A stretch of 59,830 bases of DNA from an uncultured Amylibacter sp. GTDB taxonomy: Bacteria > Pseudomonadota > Alphaproteobacteria > Rhodobacterales > Rhodobacteraceae. Positions within the stretch are counted from its first letter, which is position 1. The number at the start of each line of letters is the position of its first letter. A program made the position numbers and the translations under genes. Below, one piece after another: positions 15,824 through 25,559 of this stretch. The notes under the pieces are model-generated. The model searched no databases. It was not told where the DNA came from and saw nothing but the letters and a program-made list of their open reading frames with translations. Location: positions 1 through 59,830 of the forward strand of contig CAJJAY010000023.1 in the NCBI GenBank assembly GCA_905182285.1. The letters run 5' to 3'.

Positions 15824-16479
15824 ACACACATATGACAATTAAACATCACTTAAACGAACAACTTTTAATGGGCTATGCAGCTGGAATTTTACCAGAAGCA
15901 TTTAGCCTCGTTATTGCTACTCAGGTATCAATAAGTGACGAAGCAAGAGCACGGTTAGAAAGTTATGAAGCTATTGGTGGTGGAATGTTAGAGGACTCAG
16001 ATACAGAAGAAATGAGCCCAAATGCCTTGGATTCAGTATTCAAAAAAATAGAAAAATCAAAATCAACAGTCAAAACTAAAGCTCCTGAAATGGTTGAAGG
16101 TATATTTCCCGAACCATTAAAAAAATATACAGGTGACGAATTAAATTCTATTAAATGGAAAAATATTGGCCGTGGGGTAAAGCAATCTATTTTAAAAACA
16201 GATAAAAATGCAAGTGCAAGATTATTATATATTCCCGCTGGAACAGCTATGCCTAATCATAGCCATAATGGGCTTGAAATGACATTAGTTTTAGAGGGAT
16301 CTTTCTATGATAAAGACGGATATTTCAAGCGCGGTGATATTGAAATTGGTGATCAGGAATTACATCATAAACCAACAGCTAGTGATGAAGGTCCTTGTAT
16401 TTGTTTGATAGCTTCAGATGCACCGTTAAAGTTTAAATCAATTTTACCAAGAATATTGCAGCCGTTTTTTAAGATTTAG
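15820..16479 (+). CDS. chrR: ChrR-like cupin anti-sigma factor lacking anti-sigma-domain zinc ligands
   Basis: A 219-residue (or 215 from M5) homologue of ChrR, which binds RpoE until singlet oxygen or organic peroxide triggers its release. In R. sphaeroides ChrR the N-terminal anti-sigma domain holds zinc through H6, H31, C35 and C38. Counting from M1 here, H10 matches H6, but the other positions are Q35, S39 and A42 (IATQVSISDEARAR), so three of four ligands are gone. The C-terminal cupin keeps its metal set: H147 and H149 (PNHSHNG), E153, and H182 or H183 (QELHHKP). The gene is cotranslated with rpoE and overlaps the convergent DUF3422 gene tail by 11 bases. The reading frame is intact, so this is divergence, not decay. 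Confidence 0.9.
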   Translation: MNTHMTIKHHLNEQLLMGYAAGILPEAFSLVIATQVSISDEARARLESYEAIGGGMLEDSDTEEMSPNALDSVFKKIEKSKSTVKTKAPEMVEGIFPEPLKKYTGDELNSIKWKNIGRGVKQSILKTDKNASARLLYIPAGTAMPNHSHNGLEMTLVLEGSFYDKDGYFKRGDIEIGDQELHHKPTASDEGPCICLIASDAPLKFKSILPRILQPFFKI

Positions 16480-17743
16480 TTAAATGGCGCCTAACTCTCC
16501 GTACCATGTAAAATACAAAAAAAGCTACTGGAATAACTAAAGACGAAGTAAGATTATACTTCTCCCATCCCTGTGCTACAGCTAGTGGGAATAACAAGTA
16601 TGATAATAAATTTACCCCATAATAACTAATAGCAACTACAGATAATCCTTCTACTGTTTGTTGAAGCCTTAATTGAAGTTCTGATCGTTTGTCCATTTGT
16701 TCTAGAAGGGTTCTATTCTGAGCAGCTGTTCGCACATTCACTCTTGTGCTTAACAAATCTGATGCTCTTGCGGCTCTATCAGAAATATCCTGAAGACGAG
16801 TTTGTGCAGCTTTACATGTACGAACTGTAGGGCTGAATCTTCGCATCATAAACTCTGAGAATGTTTGGCGACCTAAGAATCTTTCCTCTCGCAAAACAAA
16901 AATTCGTTGATCTACTAAAGCTGAATAAGCATCCCCAGCGCCAAAACGAAATGCATTTTCAGCGTTTAAATACTCAATTTCTGATGCTATTGTCATTAAA
17001 GTATCAAGGTTTTCTTTATGTGTTCCTGCTCTTCCAGAAATTTCTTGAACTGTTATTGCCAAATCTTTTTCTAATTCTGTTAGCCTTCCAAAAACTTTTT
17101 TTGCAATTGGTAAAGTCAACATCGACATTGCACGATATGTTTCAATTTCAAGTAGCCTTTGAACAATTCGGCCTAATCTATGCCGCCCAACCTGGCCAAT
17201 AGGTAAGACACCAAATCTAATATAACCATTTTCATCTACCTTAAAATCACTAGCAACTATGGCATTTTTGTCTAAAACATAAGAAATTGCTAAACTTTCT
17301 GATTGAAAAGCTGTATGAAAGTTTGTCAAAATATCATGCTCTACTTGCTTTGTGGATGCTGGAGCAACAACCCGTAATTTTACTGCAGTTATAATTTGGC
17401 ATGTTAATGAATCTAACCAAGACGAAGGGAAATGATTTACTGCAATATCAGAAAATGGTGTTTCTTCCTCACCATCAAGAAAAATTGTATAAGTAACAAA
17501 TTCACTATGACGCTCCCACTTTAAGGAATATCCTCCCAAATCTTGATAATAATGTCCTGAACCAGATATGTAATCTAAACCACCTAATTTTTCAGCTAAG
17601 CTTTGGATATATTTTTCATCATCATCATTAGAAGTAAGTGCTAAAAATATAACTTGGCATGGGGCATCAAGTACGGGGAACGGTCGAGCGTGTAATTCTT
17701 TAGATAAATTTTCACGTAAGGGATGGTTTTTAAGATTTAACAC
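16469..17743 (-). CDS. DUF3422 family protein with C-terminal membrane segments
   Basis: A 424-residue protein matching DUF3422 (PF11902). It opens with the family-typical HPLRENLSKELHARPFPVL, has a long helical middle (many Glu, Arg and Leu, residues about 200-355, probably coiled coil), and ends with two hydrophobic segments (VVAISYYGVNLLSYLLFPLA and VIPVAFFVFYMV) followed by a basic tail. The function is unknown; the layout suggests an inner-membrane protein with a large cytoplasmic domain. It stands alone between mutL and the convergent chrR, whose 3' end it overlaps by 11 bases. Confidence 0.85.
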   Translation of the reverse strand: MLNLKNHPLRENLSKELHARPFPVLDAPCQVIFLALTSNDDDEKYIQSLAEKLGGLDYISGSGHYYQDLGGYSLKWERHSEFVTYTIFLDGEEETPFSDIAVNHFPSSWLDSLTCQIITAVKLRVVAPASTKQVEHDILTNFHTAFQSESLAISYVLDKNAIVASDFKVDENGYIRFGVLPIGQVGRHRLGRIVQRLLEIETYRAMSMLTLPIAKKVFGRLTELEKDLAITVQEISGRAGTHKENLDTLMTIASEIEYLNAENAFRFGAGDAYSALVDQRIFVLREERFLGRQTFSEFMMRRFSPTVRTCKAAQTRLQDISDRAARASDLLSTRVNVRTAAQNRTLLEQMDKRSELQLRLQQTVEGLSVVAISYYGVNLLSYLLFPLAVAQGWEKYNLTSSLVIPVAFFVFYMVRRVRRHLTKS

Positions 17744-17836
17744 TATAATACCTTCTTTTCGTATAATATATTTAATTATTTTTACTATACGACCATAGAT
17801 AAGAATTTGTCTCGCAGAAATTCAAATAATATGAAA

Positions 17837-19672
17837 TTATGTTCGACCAAATAATTTCTCAATATCACTTAATTTTAATTCTACATAGGTTGGTCTACCA
17901 TGATTGCATTGCCCTGAATGCGGTGTGACTTCCATCTCACGCAATAATGCATTCATTTCTTCTGCTCTCATAATTCGTCCAGAGCGAATTGATCCATGAC
18001 AAGCAATTCGACTTAAAATTGCATCAAGTTTTTCTTTTACTAAATTAGTATGTGAAGTTTCTTTCAACTCATCTAATATATCTAAAATCAAGTTTTTTGA
18101 ATTAACTTCACCTAATATTGCAGGCGTTTCACGCACTATGATACTACTACCTCCAAAATTTTCTATGCCAAGCCCAAATCGATCTAATTCAACTGAAATT
18201 TCCATTAATAAAGCTGAGTCTTGCTCTGATAACTCAATAATTTCAGGAATTAAAAGTGTTTGAGATGATACCCCATTAAGAGACATTTGTTTTTTTAATC
18301 TTTCATAAACTAAACGCTCATGTGCTGCATGTTGGTCAACTATTATAATTCCATCAGATGTTTGGGAAAGTATATAATTCTCATGAACTTGCGCCCTAGC
18401 TGCCCCAAGTTTATTACTTATTAGTTCATCAAAAACTTCTTCAGATTGATTGCGAGCCGAAAAATCATTTTGTAATTCTAAAAATCCTACTTGATCAATA
18501 TTAGGTTTTGATATTGATCCAGATCGAGAGTAATTCATTTGATAGTTTTCTTTATCATGTGATGACTCAAACTTTTTGAATGAACCTAAAGTTGCATCAG
18601 CTATAGTTGAAGAAGAGCGATGGCCTTCTTCAGCTAGCGCATGTCGCAATCCTGAAACTACCAAACCCCTTACAATACCAGGTTCTCTAAAACGGACCTC
18701 AGCTTTTGCAGGGTGGACATTTACATCAACACGTTCAAAATCGCATTCAACAAACAGTGCTACAACAGGGTAGCGACCATTTGGTAAAAAATCAGAGTAA
18801 GCTGCGCGTAATGCGGATAGTAAATTTTTATCTTTAACAGGCCGGCCGTTAACAAAAACATATTGGAAAATAGACGAGCCCCGAGAATATGTTGGTAAAC
18901 TCGCATACCCAGTTAAAGATATTCCTTCTCGTTCAGCTTCTATCCGAAAACAATTCTTAGAAAAATCAACACCTAATATTTTTGTTAAGCGCCCATGCAT
19001 TGCGTCAAACAAATCTCCAGTTTCTGGGTCAGCACGAAAAATTATTCGCCCTTCACCTCCAGAAGTTACATCTCTAAGTGTGAAGCCAATAAAAGGCTCG
19101 GCCATTGCTAAACGTTTTACTACATCAGATATTGCTCCAGATTCAGAACGATCAGTACGCAAAAACTTCAACCGAGCCGGAGTGGCATGAAATAAATCCC
19201 TTAACTCGACAACTGTTCCTATAGTAGAAGGTGCAGGGCGAATTTTGTTTATTAGTCCACCATTAACTGTAATTTTTGAACCCATGGTGACATTTTTAAT
19301 TCGACTTGTAATAGTAAGGCGACCAACTGCACCCATAGAAGGTAAAGCCTCTCCTCGAAAACCAAATGTATTTATATTTAATAAATCAGACCCATCAATC
19401 TTACTTGTTGCATGACGTGATAATGCAAGTTGCAATTGGTTTTCAGCAATTCCATGTCCATCGTCTTTCACAACTATGAGAGTTTTTCCACCATCACTGT
19501 ATGATATATCAATTCTTGATGCTCCAGCATCAACAGAATTTTCAACAAGTTCTTTTATTGCCGAACTTGGTCTTTCAACGACCTCGCCTGCAGCAATTCG
19601 ATTAGCTGCAGCTTCACTCAATTGTTTTATAATTGGCTGACTATTTTTGATTCTCTGGTTTATTAGTTCCAT
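17837..19672 (-). CDS. mutL: DNA mismatch repair protein MutL (endonuclease type)
   Basis: A 611-residue GHKL ATPase. ATP-site residues: E41 and N45 (KELVENSVDAGA), D70-G74 (DDGHGI) and GFRGEAL at 104-110. The C-terminal domain has the endonuclease motif DQHAAHERLVYE starting at D446 (DQHA-x2-E-x4-E), ACHGS at 557-561 and QCNHGRP at 588-594, so this MutL nicks DNA itself, as expected in bacteria without MutH. A proline/serine-poor linker lies around 345-400. The first 15 residues before QLSEAAANRIAAGE are longer than usual, and no Shine-Dalgarno is evident at the ATG, so a downstream non-ATG start is possible. mutS is not in the window. Confidence 0.96.
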   Translation of the reverse strand: MELINQRIKNSQPIIKQLSEAAANRIAAGEVVERPSSAIKELVENSVDAGASRIDISYSDGGKTLIVVKDDGHGIAENQLQLALSRHATSKIDGSDLLNINTFGFRGEALPSMGAVGRLTITSRIKNVTMGSKITVNGGLINKIRPAPSTIGTVVELRDLFHATPARLKFLRTDRSESGAISDVVKRLAMAEPFIGFTLRDVTSGGEGRIIFRADPETGDLFDAMHGRLTKILGVDFSKNCFRIEAEREGISLTGYASLPTYSRGSSIFQYVFVNGRPVKDKNLLSALRAAYSDFLPNGRYPVVALFVECDFERVDVNVHPAKAEVRFREPGIVRGLVVSGLRHALAEEGHRSSSTIADATLGSFKKFESSHDKENYQMNYSRSGSISKPNIDQVGFLELQNDFSARNQSEEVFDELISNKLGAARAQVHENYILSQTSDGIIIVDQHAAHERLVYERLKKQMSLNGVSSQTLLIPEIIELSEQDSALLMEISVELDRFGLGIENFGGSSIIVRETPAILGEVNSKNLILDILDELKETSHTNLVKEKLDAILSRIACHGSIRSGRIMRAEEMNALLREMEVTPHSGQCNHGRPTYVELKLSDIEKLFGRT

Positions 19673-19729
19673 ACGTTATTAAATAGCATACAATATCTTG
19701 ATTCTACTATAAGGCGATTTAAATATTAA

Positions 19730-20215
19730 TTAATTAGGTGAGGCAGATGGAGTTATAATCCCCAATTTATTTAACCTTGATAATTCTTTCTGAGCATCTA
19801 ATCGTTGGCTCCTGTAACGAATTTTATATGTATTTACTCCAACAAGCCTTTCTAAAACTTTAGCCTTATTTTTTTCTCTAAAATCATTATCTTCCATTGC
19901 TGTAATTATTCGAATGTCTGGAGTTATCCCAAACCGACTTATCGCTTTTAGCAAAGGTTTTTCACTTTTTTGTATTTTAGATTCTTTTTGCAAGTTTGCA
20001 TTACCGCCTAATGCATTTATTACATCATCAATTGGTCGTTTATCTGCTAAATTTTGACCTAATAAATTGGGCTCAGGAAGTTCTTTCAAATTTTTTGGAT
20101 ACTGTAATGGCGTTGTTGGTAAAACACCAAATTCGTCAGGTCCCTTTTGGTTACCACTACAAGCAGTTAATAAAATTCCAATTAAAATAAAATAAATTTT
20201 TATATTCTTAATCAT
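19730..20215 (-). CDS. DUF3035 lipoprotein, BamF-like
   Basis: A 161-residue lipoprotein with signal peptide MIKNIKIYFILIGILLTAC and lipobox LTAC (C19). After the cysteine comes the family hallmark GPDEFGVLPTTPLQYPKNLKELPEP. DUF3035 (PF11233) is associated with BamF, an alphaproteobacterial accessory lipoprotein of the outer-membrane beta-barrel assembly machine, so it probably sits at the inner face of the outer membrane. It lies directly downstream of lspA, the peptidase needed to mature it, a neighbour pair seen in other alphaproteobacteria. Confidence 0.82.
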   Translation of the reverse strand: MIKNIKIYFILIGILLTACSGNQKGPDEFGVLPTTPLQYPKNLKELPEPNLLGQNLADKRPIDDVINALGGNANLQKESKIQKSEKPLLKAISRFGITPDIRIITAMEDNDFREKNKAKVLERLVGVNTYKIRYRSQRLDAQKELSRLNKLGIITPSASPN

Positions 20216-20269
20216 CTATCTAAGCACTCATATAATTCTATTTCTATTTAGCTTAATAATTTGATCTCG

Positions 20270-20740
20270 TCACGTATCTTTCTGGAATCTTTCTGAAAAC
20301 AAAATCAAAGGTAAAAGCCCTATGAAAACAAATATATCTGCTATGTTAAAGATATAAGGATTTTGAATACCGCAACACGACAAATTTAAAAAATCAATAA
20401 CCGCGCCAAATCTTATACGATCTATAACATTTCCAATTGCGCCTCCAATAACAAGCCCAACTAAGATTGGAGAAAAGTTTCCTGTAAGCTTACGAGACCA
20501 GCGTAATAAAAACAGACAAATACCTATAGAAATTATTATTAAAACCCAACGCATTAATTCATGGCTTTCCGCAAACAAACCAAAATTTATCCCTGTATTC
20601 CAACCTATTTTAAAAGATAAAAATGGACTATAAACATCATAATAACCAATTACATCTAGATGTAATTTTTCTAAAATAAACCATTTGCTAGTCTGATCAA
20701 TCAACGTAAAAATAATGCTATATGATAAAGACTTAAACAT
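20270..20740 (-). CDS. lspA: Lipoprotein signal peptidase (signal peptidase II)
   Basis: An aspartic membrane protease that cleaves prolipoproteins after lipidation. From the ATG at 20740 the protein has 156 residues and four hydrophobic segments. Catalytic aspartates are D116 (GAVIDF) and D135 (FNIAD); conserved GGAIGNVIDR and the WNTGINFGLF block are also present. A longer frame starts at 20806, but that would overlap the purH coding sequence by 65 bases and add a non-hydrophobic lead, so the start one base beyond the purH stop codon is preferred. The gene is probably cotranscribed with purH. Confidence 0.93.
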   Translation of the reverse strand: MFKSLSYSIIFTLIDQTSKWFILEKLHLDVIGYYDVYSPFLSFKIGWNTGINFGLFAESHELMRWVLIIISIGICLFLLRWSRKLTGNFSPILVGLVIGGAIGNVIDRIRFGAVIDFLNLSCCGIQNPYIFNIADIFVFIGLLPLILFSERFQKDT

Positions 20741-20741
20741 C

Positions 20742-22334
20742 TTAATGTTTAAAATGGCGCATATTTGTAAATACCATTGCCAATCCAGCTTCATTTGCTG
20801 CTGCAATTACTTCATCATCACGCATAGATCCGCCAGGTTGTATTATTGCAGTAGCACCAGCTTCTGCTGCAGCCAACAAACCATCTGAAAATGGGAAAAA
20901 TGCGTCTGACGCAACAACTGAACCAATCGTTAAGGGATTATTTATACCAATATTATTTGCCATATCTTTAGATTTTCGTGCCGCAATACGTGTACTGTCA
21001 AGTCGATTCATCTGCCCCGCTCCAATTCCAACTGTTACATTGTCTTTTGCATAAACGATAGCATTAGATTTTACATGTTTTGCGACCTTCCATGCAAACA
21101 GCATATCGCGTATTTCAATATCTGTTGGCATACGCCTTGTTACTACCTTGAGGTCTTTTTGTTTAATCAAACCATTATCACGATCTTGTATCAAATACCC
21201 ACCAGAAACCTGGCGCCAAATTTGGCCTTCGTCCTTAACGTTTGGTAAATCTTCAGTTGTCAGTAAACGTAGGTTTTTTTTATTAGCAAAAATTGCCTTG
21301 GCTTCGTCAGTTGCGCTTGGCGCAATCACCACTTCTGTGAAAATCTGGCAAATTTGTTCAGCAGTTTCACCATCGAGAGTATCATTTAAAGCTATAATTC
21401 CTCCAAATGCAGAAGTTTGATCACAATTTAAAGCTTTATTATATGCATCAACTAAAGAAACACCTTTGGCTACACCACAAGGATTGGCATGTTTGATAAT
21501 AGCAACTGCAGGCCCATCTTTAGGGCTAAACTCTGATACTAACTCAAATGCTGCGTCCGTATCATTTATATTATTATATGATAACTCTTTGCCTTGATGT
21601 TGCTTTGCTGATGCAACTCCAGGCCGCACATTACCACTTAAATAAAAGGATGCAGATTGATGCGGGTTTTCCCCATATCTCATTTCTTGCGAAAATTTTC
21701 CTGATATTACTTTACGTCGAGGAGTACTCTCATTGATAGCACCTGCCATCCAAGTTGATACTGCAGCGTCATATGCTCCAGTTAATGCATAAGCATTTTG
21801 TGCTAGTTTTTGGCGAAATTTTAAAGTTGTTGATCCATCATTTGAATTTAATTCTTCAATCAGAAAATTATAATCTTCTACATCTACAACTACTGAAACA
21901 AACCCATGATTTTTGGCAGCCGCCCGTATCATTGCTGGTCCACCTATATCTATATTTTCAATACAACTTGCATAGTCCTCACCTTTTTCTACTGTCTCTT
22001 CAAAGGGATATAAATTTACAACAAGTAGATCAATTTCAATAATGCCATGTGAATTCATAGCATCAACATGATCTTTATTATCTCTTAAGGCTAACAAACC
22101 ACCATGAACCATTGGATGTAAAGTTTTGACTCTACCGTCCATCATTTCAGGAAATCCTGTTATTTCAGAAACATCACGAACTGGCAATCCTACCTCACGA
22201 ATTGATTTAGCAGTTCCTCCAGTAGAAAGTAATTCTATCCCCCTAGAGTTCAAAGCAGTTGCTAATTCAATCAAACCAGTTTTATCAGAAACGGATAAAA
22301 GAGCGCGACGAATTTTTACACAATCATGAGACAT
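20742..22334 (-). CDS. purH: Bifunctional AICAR transformylase / IMP cyclohydrolase
   Basis: PurH performs the last two steps of purine synthesis: formyl transfer to AICAR and ring closure to IMP. The 530-residue product has the IMP cyclohydrolase domain first (SVSDKTG at 15-21, STGGTA at 37-42, [16 protein letters not shown] at 59-74), then the transformylase domain with K281-H282 ([11 protein letters not shown]) and RYGENPHQ at 219-226. A good Shine-Dalgarno (AAGGAAA) precedes the ATG. It is downstream of the heparinase-like gene and abuts lspA. Confidence 0.97.
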   Translation of the reverse strand: MSHDCVKIRRALLSVSDKTGLIELATALNSRGIELLSTGGTAKSIREVGLPVRDVSEITGFPEMMDGRVKTLHPMVHGGLLALRDNKDHVDAMNSHGIIEIDLLVVNLYPFEETVEKGEDYASCIENIDIGGPAMIRAAAKNHGFVSVVVDVEDYNFLIEELNSNDGSTTLKFRQKLAQNAYALTGAYDAAVSTWMAGAINESTPRRKVISGKFSQEMRYGENPHQSASFYLSGNVRPGVASAKQHQGKELSYNNINDTDAAFELVSEFSPKDGPAVAIIKHANPCGVAKGVSLVDAYNKALNCDQTSAFGGIIALNDTLDGETAEQICQIFTEVVIAPSATDEAKAIFANKKNLRLLTTEDLPNVKDEGQIWRQVSGGYLIQDRDNGLIKQKDLKVVTRRMPTDIEIRDMLFAWKVAKHVKSNAIVYAKDNVTVGIGAGQMNRLDSTRIAARKSKDMANNIGINNPLTIGSVVASDAFFPFSDGLLAAAEAGATAIIQPGGSMRDDEVIAAANEAGLAMVFTNMRHFKH

Positions 22335-22373
22335 TTATTTTCCTTTAAATTTTTAATTACTATTTGATATTCT

Positions 22374-23975
22374 TTATTTTGAGAGGATCCATTCAATGCA
22401 ACCCTGATAATCAATAGCACTACTAGTTACCACAATCTGTTTTGCCGCACGTGGGTTTAAATTACTAAACTCAATAAATGCACTGTCTTGGATACTTATT
22501 TCACCATTTAATACTTCAAAAACCCAAATAATTCCTTTTAATGTTTTTAGAATAACTTTTGTTTTATCTTCATTTAATTCAACAGCAACATCTGGTGCGA
22601 TGTGAAATTGTGCTGAAAATGGCATTGTATTTGTTTTGCTCATCCATTGGTCAAAAATTTTACGCTGGATGTTACTTTCTGCTAAAATTGTATCCACACC
22701 TGAAACGATATTACCATTTGAAGACATTTTTATTTTACGGTGGTGAACTACTCCATAAGTTTCAGAATATCCGTCATGGGTACATTCGATTATTTCATTA
22801 TCAAGATCGTTTGTACAAATTACCTCAGGAATAATACTAATTCGCTTGTCAGATGGTGAAGTATTTGCAACAGAAACTCCACTATGCGCAATTAATTTCC
22901 GGCTTGCACTATTCCAATCATTTCCAAATATGTTGCCAGGGCCCATATTTACAATCAATTCTTCGTAACCTGTGGATAATTCAAAAGATAAAGCACTAAA
23001 GCTTGAATTAGAATTCATAAACTGCTCACCTCCATCTAGAATTAAGACAGTTCTATTTTTGAAAATTCTATAATAATCCATAGCATTAGTTTGGGGTTTT
23101 ACATTAGAAAGCTTAATCTCAGATAATATCTGGTCAATACTTCTAACATTTCCCCGGCCACCTTTATGGAAATGAACCATTCCACCATTTCCAAGTCGCA
23201 GTGATCGTATATTAGGAGCTATCTTTTCTATTGCTTTTTGATGTTTTTTAAGTGGATACCTTTTTGCTTTTGCAGCCGCAGACGCACTCCATATCAACAT
23301 AGTTAAAATGTATAATAGTTCTTCTGGATTTCTTGACTTAACACTTCCATTTACATCAACGCACCGTAAAGCTTCACGATTTATTTTTCTCATTGCTGAT
23401 TTCAAAAAATATTTTTTTCCTTTAAGAATTGAACTGCAATAAACCAATCCTGTTAAAGCCTCTAATCTTTTTAAACTTGTAGTTTCAGATTTATATCTAG
23501 AATATAAAAAATTCGTTTGATGGCCTAATAGCTTAAAATATAATTTTTTATGGTTTATAGTTTCACGTGCTAATATCATTTGTGAGTGATTAATTAGGCG
23601 AATTATGCGTCGACCAGTTAAATGTGGCAACCAGCCATTACTACTTCCATATCTATCAACCCACTCCCAAAGCCATTGTCTTGCTAAATTTCGAGCCTGA
23701 TTACTTCCGTCAGCAACTAAGTCATCTAACCATCCAAATCCATGTAATTCATTCTCAAATTCAGCACTTGGAAAACTAATATCCCAAATTGATGTGTTAG
23801 GGCTTTCAATTAAATGCCCAGCAAATAAAAAGTATCCATTCTTTAATTGTTCACCACGTTTATGAGAACCAATAGTAAATGGATCAGGGAGATAAACAAA
23901 AGATTTTGTTGGAAAAGAAATTTTACTGCGTAAAATCGCAATAGAGTTTCTAAATTTATAGCCAAAAACACTCAT
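22374..23975 (-). CDS. Heparinase II/III-like protein
   Basis: A 533-residue protein with an alpha-helical N-terminal toroid-like part and a beta-rich C-terminal half. The NGGMVHFHKGGRGNVRSID and LIVNMGPGNIFGNDWNSASRKLIAHSG-like stretches and the later HDGYSETYGVVHHRKI are typical of the heparinase II/III family (PF07940). Alphaproteobacteria commonly carry one such gene between rsmB and purH, where a role in cell-surface polysaccharide turnover is suspected but not shown. It has no clear signal peptide. The gene starts 26 bases after rsmB ends. Confidence 0.83.
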   Translation of the reverse strand: MSVFGYKFRNSIAILRSKISFPTKSFVYLPDPFTIGSHKRGEQLKNGYFLFAGHLIESPNTSIWDISFPSAEFENELHGFGWLDDLVADGSNQARNLARQWLWEWVDRYGSSNGWLPHLTGRRIIRLINHSQMILARETINHKKLYFKLLGHQTNFLYSRYKSETTSLKRLEALTGLVYCSSILKGKKYFLKSAMRKINREALRCVDVNGSVKSRNPEELLYILTMLIWSASAAAKAKRYPLKKHQKAIEKIAPNIRSLRLGNGGMVHFHKGGRGNVRSIDQILSEIKLSNVKPQTNAMDYYRIFKNRTVLILDGGEQFMNSNSSFSALSFELSTGYEELIVNMGPGNIFGNDWNSASRKLIAHSGVSVANTSPSDKRISIIPEVICTNDLDNEIIECTHDGYSETYGVVHHRKIKMSSNGNIVSGVDTILAESNIQRKIFDQWMSKTNTMPFSAQFHIAPDVAVELNEDKTKVILKTLKGIIWVFEVLNGEISIQDSAFIEFSNLNPRAAKQIVVTSSAIDYQGCIEWILSK

Positions 23976-24001
23976 AAATAAAAGTTAATCCTTTAGAGAA
24001 T

Positions 24002-25294
24002 TCAGTTTTTTAGTGTAAATTTTGCCACAAAAAATCCATCCATTCCACCTTCATCAGAAAAATAATCTGGACGTAATCTAATTTGCCCGTCAGCGTTAGC
24101 CATGTAATCATTTAACCCTAGCGGGATTGGATCAATTTTTTGCGGTGATAATATATTATTATTTTTAGAGAGCCATTGTATTTGTCCTTCGCCTTCAGCC
24201 GAAAATATTGAGCAAGTGGAGTATATAAGTACACCTCCAGGCGCTAACCACTTTGATGCCTTTAGAAGCAAAGCACGTTGTAATTTTAATAAATCGCCTA
24301 AATCAAAATTTTCTTTTGCAAAAGGCAAATCTGGATGACGGCGAATCGTCCCTGATGCAGAACAAGGTGCATCAAGTAAAATTGCATCAAAAAATTGTTT
24401 TGGCTCCCATTGTAATGCATCAGCTGTAATACAATTTGCTTTCAACTTAGTACGCTCTAAATTCTGCTTCACACGTTCTAATCTCTTTGAAGAAATATCT
24501 AATGCTGTTACATCCGCACCCATTGAAGCTAGCTGCATAGTTTTGCCACCTGGAGCCGCGCAAAGATCCAATACTTTTTTACCATTTATATTATCAAAGC
24601 ACTTTGCTGGTATAGAAGCAGCTAAATCTTGCACCCACCAATCACCTTCTGAAAAACCATTCATTTCAGTAATTTGCCCTGCACGTTTTAACCTAACAGA
24701 TCCATTGGACATCATAATGCCGTTAGTATGTTTTAAAAAGGCGCTGGCTTTTTCTTTATCTTTAAAACTTAAATCAACAGGTGCTCCTAATTGATGAGAT
24801 CTCTCAATTTCAATTATTTCATTTTTTGTAACAATTTTAGCCATTTGAGATCGAAATGGCTTTGGCAATTCCTGAGGGGGTAGTTGAGCAAATATTTCTT
24901 TTCCTTCAGTAGAAACTTTACGTAAAACTGCATTTGCTAAATCTTTTAAATGTGCCGTTTTATGTCTTCGTTTAGCCATAGTTACTGCACTATCAACTGC
25001 AGCATGAGCAGCTATACCATCAACTAACATTTCTGCCGCAGAAACTCTCAAAATATTTAATAAAGCAAACGGAGTTTGTTTAGTTAAATATTTTTGGAGT
25101 ACGAAATCAATTGGACCCAAATTCCGTAAAGTTGTCATTGCCAACGATTGTGCTCTAGCCCTTTCACTGGGCTCTAAATCAATTAGCAGGCTATCTTCGC
25201 CATTTACTATATCAATTAATAATCGGCGCTCTAGTAAAACGGCATGTAATAATCGTACAGCAGCTTCACGGGCAAATAATCCAGGTTTGGCCAT
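24002..25294 (-). CDS. rsmB: 16S rRNA (cytosine-967 C5) methyltransferase RsmB family
   Basis: A 430-residue SAM-dependent RNA m5C methyltransferase. The N-terminal 130 residues form a NusB-like RNA-binding domain. The catalytic domain has the SAM motif VLDLCAAPGGKT (241-252), the DAPCSASGTIRRHPD motif with C311, and the nucleophile C361 in YSTCSIF. Two catalytic cysteines, one for covalent attack and one for release, are as expected. It precedes the heparinase-like gene, and is divergent from the small DUF1674 gene 71 bases away. Confidence 0.93.
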   Translation of the reverse strand: MAKPGLFAREAAVRLLHAVLLERRLLIDIVNGEDSLLIDLEPSERARAQSLAMTTLRNLGPIDFVLQKYLTKQTPFALLNILRVSAAEMLVDGIAAHAAVDSAVTMAKRRHKTAHLKDLANAVLRKVSTEGKEIFAQLPPQELPKPFRSQMAKIVTKNEIIEIERSHQLGAPVDLSFKDKEKASAFLKHTNGIMMSNGSVRLKRAGQITEMNGFSEGDWWVQDLAASIPAKCFDNINGKKVLDLCAAPGGKTMQLASMGADVTALDISSKRLERVKQNLERTKLKANCITADALQWEPKQFFDAILLDAPCSASGTIRRHPDLPFAKENFDLGDLLKLQRALLLKASKWLAPGGVLIYSTCSIFSAEGEGQIQWLSKNNNILSPQKIDPIPLGLNDYMANADGQIRLRPDYFSDEGGMDGFFVAKFTLKN

Positions 25295-25365
25295 TTGCGT
25301 CTCTTTCTATTGTAGTTTAGAAAACTACTACTACATGGTTACGTACAACAACAGAGTAAAAGAAT

Positions 25366-25545
25366 ATGAAAAATTCTAAATCAGACCGAATTAAAGCAGC
25401 TGCATTACGTGCACTTGAAGAAGCGCGCAATCGCAAAAAAGAAATAGAAGAACCTAAACTAGATTTAGAATTAGGTGGCCCAAAAGGTTTAGAGCCTACT
25501 CGATTTGGAGACTGGGAGCGCAAAGGTATCGCTTCAGACTTTTAA
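25366..25545 (+). CDS. DUF1674 protein, succinate dehydrogenase assembly factor 4-like
   Basis: A 59-residue protein missed by a 60-residue cutoff. The N-terminal half is charged and helical; the C-terminal half carries the family signature GGPKGLEPTRFGDWERKG followed by IASDF, near-universal in DUF1674 (PF07896). The mitochondrial relative SDHAF4 binds flavinated SdhA during assembly of succinate dehydrogenase, so a similar role is likely but not shown here. It lies alone on the plus strand between divergent rsmB and convergent dapB, a common alphaproteobacterial placement. Confidence 0.93.
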   Translation: MKNSKSDRIKAAALRALEEARNRKKEIEEPKLDLELGGPKGLEPTRFGDWERKGIASDF

Positions 25546-25559
25546 AAATGAGGACTAAA

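Noticed and set aside
20741-20806. Longer N-terminus for lspA
   Set aside because: It would overlap the purH 3' end by 65 bases and add a polar lead before the first helix; the ATG at 20740 gives the usual length.
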